A program made the position numbers and the translations under genes. A DNA stretch of 64,000 bases from the NCBI RefSeq assembly GCF_001006785.1, contig NZ_CDHO01000004.1, positions 83,015-147,014 of the forward strand, written 5' to 3'. Under the pieces are notes generated by a model. That model made no database searches. It was not told where the DNA came from and saw only the letters and a program-made list of their open reading frames with translations. This DNA is from Hyphomicrobium_B sp001006785. Its GTDB lineage: Bacteria; Pseudomonadota; Alphaproteobacteria; Rhizobiales; Hyphomicrobiaceae. This document shows positions 60,051 through 64,000 of this stretch, piece by piece (the stretch's first letter is position 1; every line of letters begins with the position of its first letter).

Positions 60051-60536
60051 TCAGTAGGCTCGGCCGTCCTTGTGCGTGAAAATCCAGGCGCCGTCGGGGC
60101 CGAGCACGGCCTTGAGATCATCGGCGGGATAGCTGCCTTCGTCGCCCGGCGTGCGATCGCCGATCTCGAGATAAACGACGTCGCTCGCCGTCCGGTTGAC
60201 GAGGTGATGCGCCACGCCCGCCGCCGGAAAGCCCGCGCACATGCCGGGCGCGAGGTCGATCTCGCCCTGATCGGTGATGAGCGTCGGCGCGCCTTCCAGA
60301 ATATAGACGAACTCGTCCTGCTTGCTGTGCCGGTGCAGCAGCGCCGACTCGCCGCCGGGCCGCAGCCGCGTCAGGTTCACGCCGAAGTTCTTGAGGCCGA
60401 AGAGGTCGCCCAGCGGCCTCTTCTCGCGCTTCGCCATGCGGCTGAAGAACGGCTCCGGATAGTTGGAGGGCTTCGTCCGAGGCGGAACTGCGTCGGCTTT
60501 GATCGCAAGCGGCGCGTCCGCTTTGGTGTCGGCCAT
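60051..60536 (-). CDS. Cupin domain protein
   Basis: 161 residues. The cupin motif 1 is seen in RPGGESALLHRHSKQDEFVYILEG (G-x5-H-x-H-x3-4-E) and motif 2 in GMCAGFPAAGVAHHLVN (G-x5-P-x-G-x2-H). Metal-binding His and Glu are therefore in place. The second half ends YLEIGDRTPGDEGSYPADDL, a form common in alphaproteobacterial cupins of unknown substrate. It lies between the repeats and uvrA. Confidence 0.9.
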   Translation of the reverse strand: MADTKADAPLAIKADAVPPRTKPSNYPEPFFSRMAKREKRPLGDLFGLKNFGVNLTRLRPGGESALLHRHSKQDEFVYILEGAPTLITDQGEIDLAPGMCAGFPAAGVAHHLVNRTASDVVYLEIGDRTPGDEGSYPADDLKAVLGPDGAWIFTHKDGRAY

Positions 60537-60585
60537 CTCGGGTGCTCCGCTTAAATTCTGGTCGCGATATCAGAGCGAGTGCAAA

Positions 60586-63500
60586 TTACTCCGCCGCTTG
60601 CCGCTTGCTCTTTTTGGCTGTGCCTTCCGACTCGCTCTTTTGATGCGCGTCGCGACTCTCCTTCGTCGAGCCGGCCGCGGCGCGGCGTGCCAGCACGGGT
60701 TTCAGATATTGTCCCGTGTAGCTCTCTTTCACCTTCACGACGTCCTCCGGCGTGCCCGCCGCGACGATGGTGCCGCCGCCATCGCCGCCTTCGGGGCCGA
60801 GATCGACGATCCAGTCGGCCGTCTTGATGACTTCGAGATTGTGCTCGATGACGACGACGGTGTTGCCCGCATCCGCAAGCTCGTGCAGCACCTCGAGTAG
60901 CTTCGCGACGTCGTGGAAATGCAGACCCGTCGTCGGCTCGTCGAGAATGTACAGCGTACGTCCCGTCGCGCGCCGCGACAGTTCCTTCGACAGCTTGATG
61001 CGCTGCGCTTCGCCGCCCGACAGCGTCGTCGCCTGCTGCCCGATCTTGATGTAGCCGAGCCCGACGCGCGCCAGCGTTTCGAGCTTGTCGCGGATCGACG
61101 GCACCGCCTTGAAGAATTCCGCGCCTTCCTCGACCGTCATGTCGAGCACGTCGGCGATCGACTTCTCCTTGAACGTGACGGCGAGCGTCTCGCGATTGTA
61201 GCGCTTGCCCTTGCATTCCTCGCAGGTCACGTAGACGTCGGGCAGGAAGTGCATCTCGATCTTGATGACGCCGTCGCCCTGGCAAACCTCGCAGCGTCCG
61301 CCCTTGACGTTGAACGAGAAGCGGCCCGGCTCGTAGCCGCGCGTTTTCGCTTCCGGCAGCCCCGCGAACCATTCGCGGATCGGCGTGAACGCGCCCGTAT
61401 ACGTCGCCGGGTTCGAACGCGGCGTTCGACCGATAGGAGATTGATCGATGTCGATGATCTTGTCGAAATTCTCGATGCCGGTGATCTTGTCGTGCTCGCC
61501 CGGATGATCCTTGGCGTTGTTGAGCTTGCGCGCCACGGCCTTGAAGATCGTGTCGATCAGCAGCGTCGATTTTCCGCCGCCCGACACGCCGGTGATGCAG
61601 GTCAGCAGCCCCACGGGGATCGACGCCGTGACATCCTTGAGGTTGTTCGAGCGAGCACCGGTGACGGTCAGCATCTTTTTCGGATCGGGCGCGCGGCGCT
61701 TTTTCGGGATCGGCACGTAGCGAACGCCGGACAGATATTCGCCGGTGAGACTCTCGGCCGACTCCATGATGTCGCTCGGCGAACCTTGCGCGATGACGCG
61801 GCCGCCGTGAATGCCAGCGCCCGGCCCGATGTCGACGATATGATCGGCCGTCATGATCGCGTCTTCGTCATGCTCGACGACGATGACGGTGTTGCCGATG
61901 TCGCGCAGGTGCTTCAGCGTACCGAGCAGGCGGTCGTTGTCTTTTTGGTGCAACCCGATCGACGGCTCGTCGAGCACGTAGAGCACGCCGGTTAGCCCCG
62001 AGCCGATTTGCGAAGCAAGACGGATGCGCTGGGATTCGCCGCCTGAGAGCGTGCCGGACGAGCGCGACAGCGTCAGATATTGCAATCCGACGTCGTTCAG
62101 GAACTTCAGCCGGTCGCGAATTTCCTTCAGGATGCGCGTCGCGATTTCCGATTGCTGCTTCGAAAATGTCTTCGGAATCTCGGCGAACCATTCGTTCGCG
62201 GCCTTGATCGAGAGATCGCCGACCTCGCCGATGTGTTTGCCGCCGATTTTGACCGCGAGTGCTTGCGGCTTCAGGCGATAGCCGCCGCACGCGTCGCACG
62301 GGTGCGCCGCCTGATAGCGCGAGAGTTCTTCGCGCACCCAATCGCTGTCCGTTTCCTTGAAGCGCCGCGTAATATTGCCGATGACGCCCTCAAACGGCTT
62401 CTCGGTCGAGTAGTTGCGCGTGCCGTCCCAGTAGGTAAAGACGATGTCCTCGTCGCCCGAGCCGTAGAGGAGCGCAAGCTGCACATGCTTCGGCAGCCGC
62501 TCCCACGGCGTCTTCATCGACACTTTGTAATGCTTGGCGAGGCTTTCGAGCGTCTGCTCATAGTAGGGCGACGACACGCCGGTTTTCGCCCACGGATAGA
62601 TCGCGCCTTTTTCAAGCGAGAGCGTTGAATCCGGCACGACGAGATCCGGCTCGAAGCGCAGTTCCGAACCGAGGCCGTCGCAGGTCGGGCAGGCGCCCGC
62701 AGGCGCGTTGAACGAGAACAGTCGCGGCTCGATCTCGTCGATCGTGAAGCCCGACACCGGACATGCAAACCGCTGCGAGAACATGATCCGCTCATGCGTC
62801 TCGTTCTTGTTTTGAAGGATGCCGCGTTGCTCCCTCTCGCCATCCTTTATGGGGTTAGGGGTGGCCGCTTGCTTCTCGTTCTGTTGCTGCCCCTCACTCT
62901 GACCCTCTCCCCGCTTGCGGGGAGAGGGAGAGTTGAGCGGCCTATCAACAAACTCCGTAATCGCGAGACCATCGGACAACTTCAGCGCCTGCTCGAAGCT
63001 ATCTGCGAGCCGCGTGCCCAAGTCCTTCTTCACAACGATGCGATCGACGACGACGTCGATGTCGTGCTTGTATTTTTTGTCGAGCTTCGGCGCGTCGCCG
63101 ATGTCGTAGACCGTGCCGTTGATCTTGAGACGCTGATAGCCCTTCTTCTGCCACTCGGCGATTTCCTTGCGATATTCGCCCTTGCGCCCGCGCACGACGG
63201 GTGAAAGCAGCAGCAGCCGCGTGCCTTCCGGCAAAGCGAGCACGCGATCGACCATCTGCGAAACGGTCTGGCTTTCGATTGGCAGCCCTGTCGCCGGCGA
63301 ATAGGGAACGCCGACGCGCGCGAACAGCAAACGCAGGTAGTCGTAAATCTCGGTGACCGTGCCGACCGTCGAACGCGGATTCTTCGATGTCGTCTTCTGC
63401 TCGATCGAGATGGCAGGCGACAGACCGTCGATATGATCGACGTCCGGCTTCTGCATCATCTCGAGGAACTGCCGCGCGTAGGCCGAAAGACTTTCGACAT

Positions 63501-63705
63501 AGCGGCGCTGGCCCTCGGCGTAGATCGTGTCGAAGGCGAGCGACGATTTCCCCGAACCCGAAAGCCCGGTGAACACGACCAGCGCGTCCCGCGGAATTTC
63601 GAGATCGACGTTTTTCAGATTGTGCTCACGCGCGCCGCGCACGTGAATGGTCTTCATCAATTCGGAGCCGGGACGGGCGGCCAGCTTTTTTGTCGGTGAT
63701 TTCAT
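60586..63705 (-). CDS. uvrA: Excinuclease ABC subunit A (UvrA)
   Basis: 1039 residues from the ATG at 63705 (an ATG at 63657 is the conventional MKTIHVRGAREHNLK start; further upstream codons are noise). UvrA recognises bulky lesions in nucleotide excision repair. It has two ABC modules: Walker A GLSGSGKS near the N-terminus and GVSGGGKST in the second half, signatures SGTLSGGESQRI and TTLSGGEAQRI, and a zinc module CEVCQGDG...CEECKG. The first zinc module reads CPVSG, with Ser for the second Cys. Oddities: an insertion of about 40 residues around codons 256-298 made by a palindromic repeat, and a C-terminal tail of about 30 residues containing a copy of the 53-60 kb element. Confidence 0.95.
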   Translation of the reverse strand: MKSPTKKLAARPGSELMKTIHVRGAREHNLKNVDLEIPRDALVVFTGLSGSGKSSLAFDTIYAEGQRRYVESLSAYARQFLEMMQKPDVDHIDGLSPAISIEQKTTSKNPRSTVGTVTEIYDYLRLLFARVGVPYSPATGLPIESQTVSQMVDRVLALPEGTRLLLLSPVVRGRKGEYRKEIAEWQKKGYQRLKINGTVYDIGDAPKLDKKYKHDIDVVVDRIVVKKDLGTRLADSFEQALKLSDGLAITEFVDRPLNSPSPRKRGEGQSEGQQQNEKQAATPNPIKDGEREQRGILQNKNETHERIMFSQRFACPVSGFTIDEIEPRLFSFNAPAGACPTCDGLGSELRFEPDLVVPDSTLSLEKGAIYPWAKTGVSSPYYEQTLESLAKHYKVSMKTPWERLPKHVQLALLYGSGDEDIVFTYWDGTRNYSTEKPFEGVIGNITRRFKETDSDWVREELSRYQAAHPCDACGGYRLKPQALAVKIGGKHIGEVGDLSIKAANEWFAEIPKTFSKQQSEIATRILKEIRDRLKFLNDVGLQYLTLSRSSGTLSGGESQRIRLASQIGSGLTGVLYVLDEPSIGLHQKDNDRLLGTLKHLRDIGNTVIVVEHDEDAIMTADHIVDIGPGAGIHGGRVIAQGSPSDIMESAESLTGEYLSGVRYVPIPKKRRAPDPKKMLTVTGARSNNLKDVTASIPVGLLTCITGVSGGGKSTLLIDTIFKAVARKLNNAKDHPGEHDKITGIENFDKIIDIDQSPIGRTPRSNPATYTGAFTPIREWFAGLPEAKTRGYEPGRFSFNVKGGRCEVCQGDGVIKIEMHFLPDVYVTCEECKGKRYNRETLAVTFKEKSIADVLDMTVEEGAEFFKAVPSIRDKLETLARVGLGYIKIGQQATTLSGGEAQRIKLSKELSRRATGRTLYILDEPTTGLHFHDVAKLLEVLHELADAGNTVVVIEHNLEVIKTADWIVDLGPEGGDGGGTIVAAGTPEDVVKVKESYTGQYLKPVLARRAAAGSTKESRDAHQKSESEGTAKKSKRQAAE
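60647..60683 (-). repeat. Degenerate CGGCCGGCTCC element inside the uvrA 3' end (J)
   Basis: On the minus strand GGCCGGCTCGACGAAGG leads to GAGAGTC, with outer arms GCGGCGC/GCGTCGC-like (one mismatch). It is translated as part of the UvrA tail (RRAAAGSTKESRDAHQ). A further half copy, CTTCCGACTCGC, is at about 60624-60635. Confidence 0.6.
62903..62928. repeat. Palindromic repeat embedded in uvrA
   Basis: Arms CCCTCTCCCCGC (62903-62914) and GCGGGGAGAGGG (62917-62928) are perfect inverses around TT. With the adjoining CCCCTCACTCTGA it matches a repeat normally found between genes in many proteobacteria. Here it is translated in frame (SPSPRKRGEGQSEG). Confidence 0.85.
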
Positions 63706-63918
63706 GGGGCAACGGTCTAGCCGAAGGGCGGGGGGCGCCGCAATGCGACCCCACGCGAGCGACCGAAAATGATGTCGAGGACCCCCATTTTCAAGGGTTC
63801 GCGTTGATGGCCGCCTAGACGCAATCCGCTGGCAAGACGGGAAAAGCCACAGCCGCCTGCTGTTTCCTCCCGCCAAGTCGCGGAACCGCCGCGCCTTTCC
63901 CTCTCCCGCCCTTCCCGG

Positions 63919-64000
63919 GAAGTGGGGAAGTGGCGAAGTGGCGAAGTGGCGAAGTGGCGAAGTGGCGAAGTGGCGAAGTGGCGAAGTGGCGAAGTGGCGA
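63919..64000. repeat. Tandem array of an 8-base unit, running off the window
   Basis: GAAGTGGG once, then GAAGTGGC nine times in perfect register to 63998, with the next unit begun at the edge. It lies about 214 bases upstream of uvrA. Units of 8 bases are prone to slippage, and since 8 is not a multiple of 3 a change in copy number would shift any frame crossing it. Confidence 0.93.

Noticed and set aside
60586..63705. Loss of a zinc finger in UvrA as a defect
   Set aside because: The CPVSG form of the first zinc module (Ser for Cys) is, to my knowledge, common in alphaproteobacterial UvrA, so it is not treated as damage here.
63761..63800. An SOS box upstream of uvrA
   Set aside because: A single GTTC is present but the second half-site at the alphaproteobacterial spacing of seven is TGGC, so no LexA site is claimed.

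Overview
The window reads as chromosome from an alphaproteobacterium of the order Hyphomicrobiales. Hyphomicrobium or a close relative is my best guess, which is inference from gene order and protein style; no 16S is present. The base composition is GC-rich, genes are densely packed on both strands, and several blocks are classic for the order: dapA-smpB, rpoZ-rsh, pdxJ-acpS-lepB-rnc-era-recO and glnB-glnA.

Layout. 0-8 kb: the 3' end of a helix-hairpin-helix protein, an alpha/beta hydrolase, the Slt murein transglycosylase, dapA, smpB, a peroxiredoxin-like protein without its catalytic cysteine, a type-5 uracil-DNA glycosylase and a NYN-domain protein. 8.5-20.5 kb: a housekeeping run on the plus strand (rpoZ, the single-type Rsh ppGpp enzyme, a DUF2062 protein, pdxJ, acpS, lepB, rnc, era, recO, a duplicated-domain protein of unknown function and the biotin-carboxylase/BCCP subunit of propionyl-CoA carboxylase). 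20.5-33.5 kb: a LysR regulator, a 23-residue Lys/Ala microprotein, lipB, tRNA-Leu(GAG), a polysaccharide deacetylase, a run of poorly characterised minus-strand genes, a HisC-like aminotransferase and an MFS carrier. 33.5-35.5 kb: the nitrogen-control pair glnB-glnA behind a sigma-54 type promoter. 35.6-53.2 kb: NAD(P)H-hydrate repair, thioesterases, a TPR protein, photolyase, an L,D-transpeptidase, an EipA/DUF1134 envelope protein with a long N-terminal extension, many small secreted proteins, a DUF72 protein, a TonB-like protein, a second MFS carrier, a serine beta-lactamase-family protein and an SDR.

53.2-60.7 kb is the accessory part. It contains at least nine copies of a palindromic element built on CGGCCGGCTCC...GGAGTCG. 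The outer arms differ from copy to copy, yet in most copies they pair perfectly within the copy. Inside it lies an AT-richer island (about 56.8-59.3 kb) with two small gene pairs. One is a DUF5343-like protein overlapping a Swt1-type HEPN protein with an intact RNxxxH nuclease motif. The other is a DUF4258 toxin-like gene overlapping a small antitoxin-like gene. The first pair is the best candidate in the window for a poorly described defence or toxin-antitoxin system. It has its own consensus promoter, almost no leader, and flanking palindromes.

60.5-64 kb: uvrA on the minus strand. Its reading frame has absorbed a palindromic repeat in the middle, and its C-terminal tail appears to be made of the 53-60 kb element. 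The window ends inside an array of an 8-base tandem repeat upstream of uvrA.

Several gene pairs converge so tightly that they share or abut stop codons, so the genome is compact outside the accessory stretch. Where I moved a start codon inward from the longest open frame, the entry says why.
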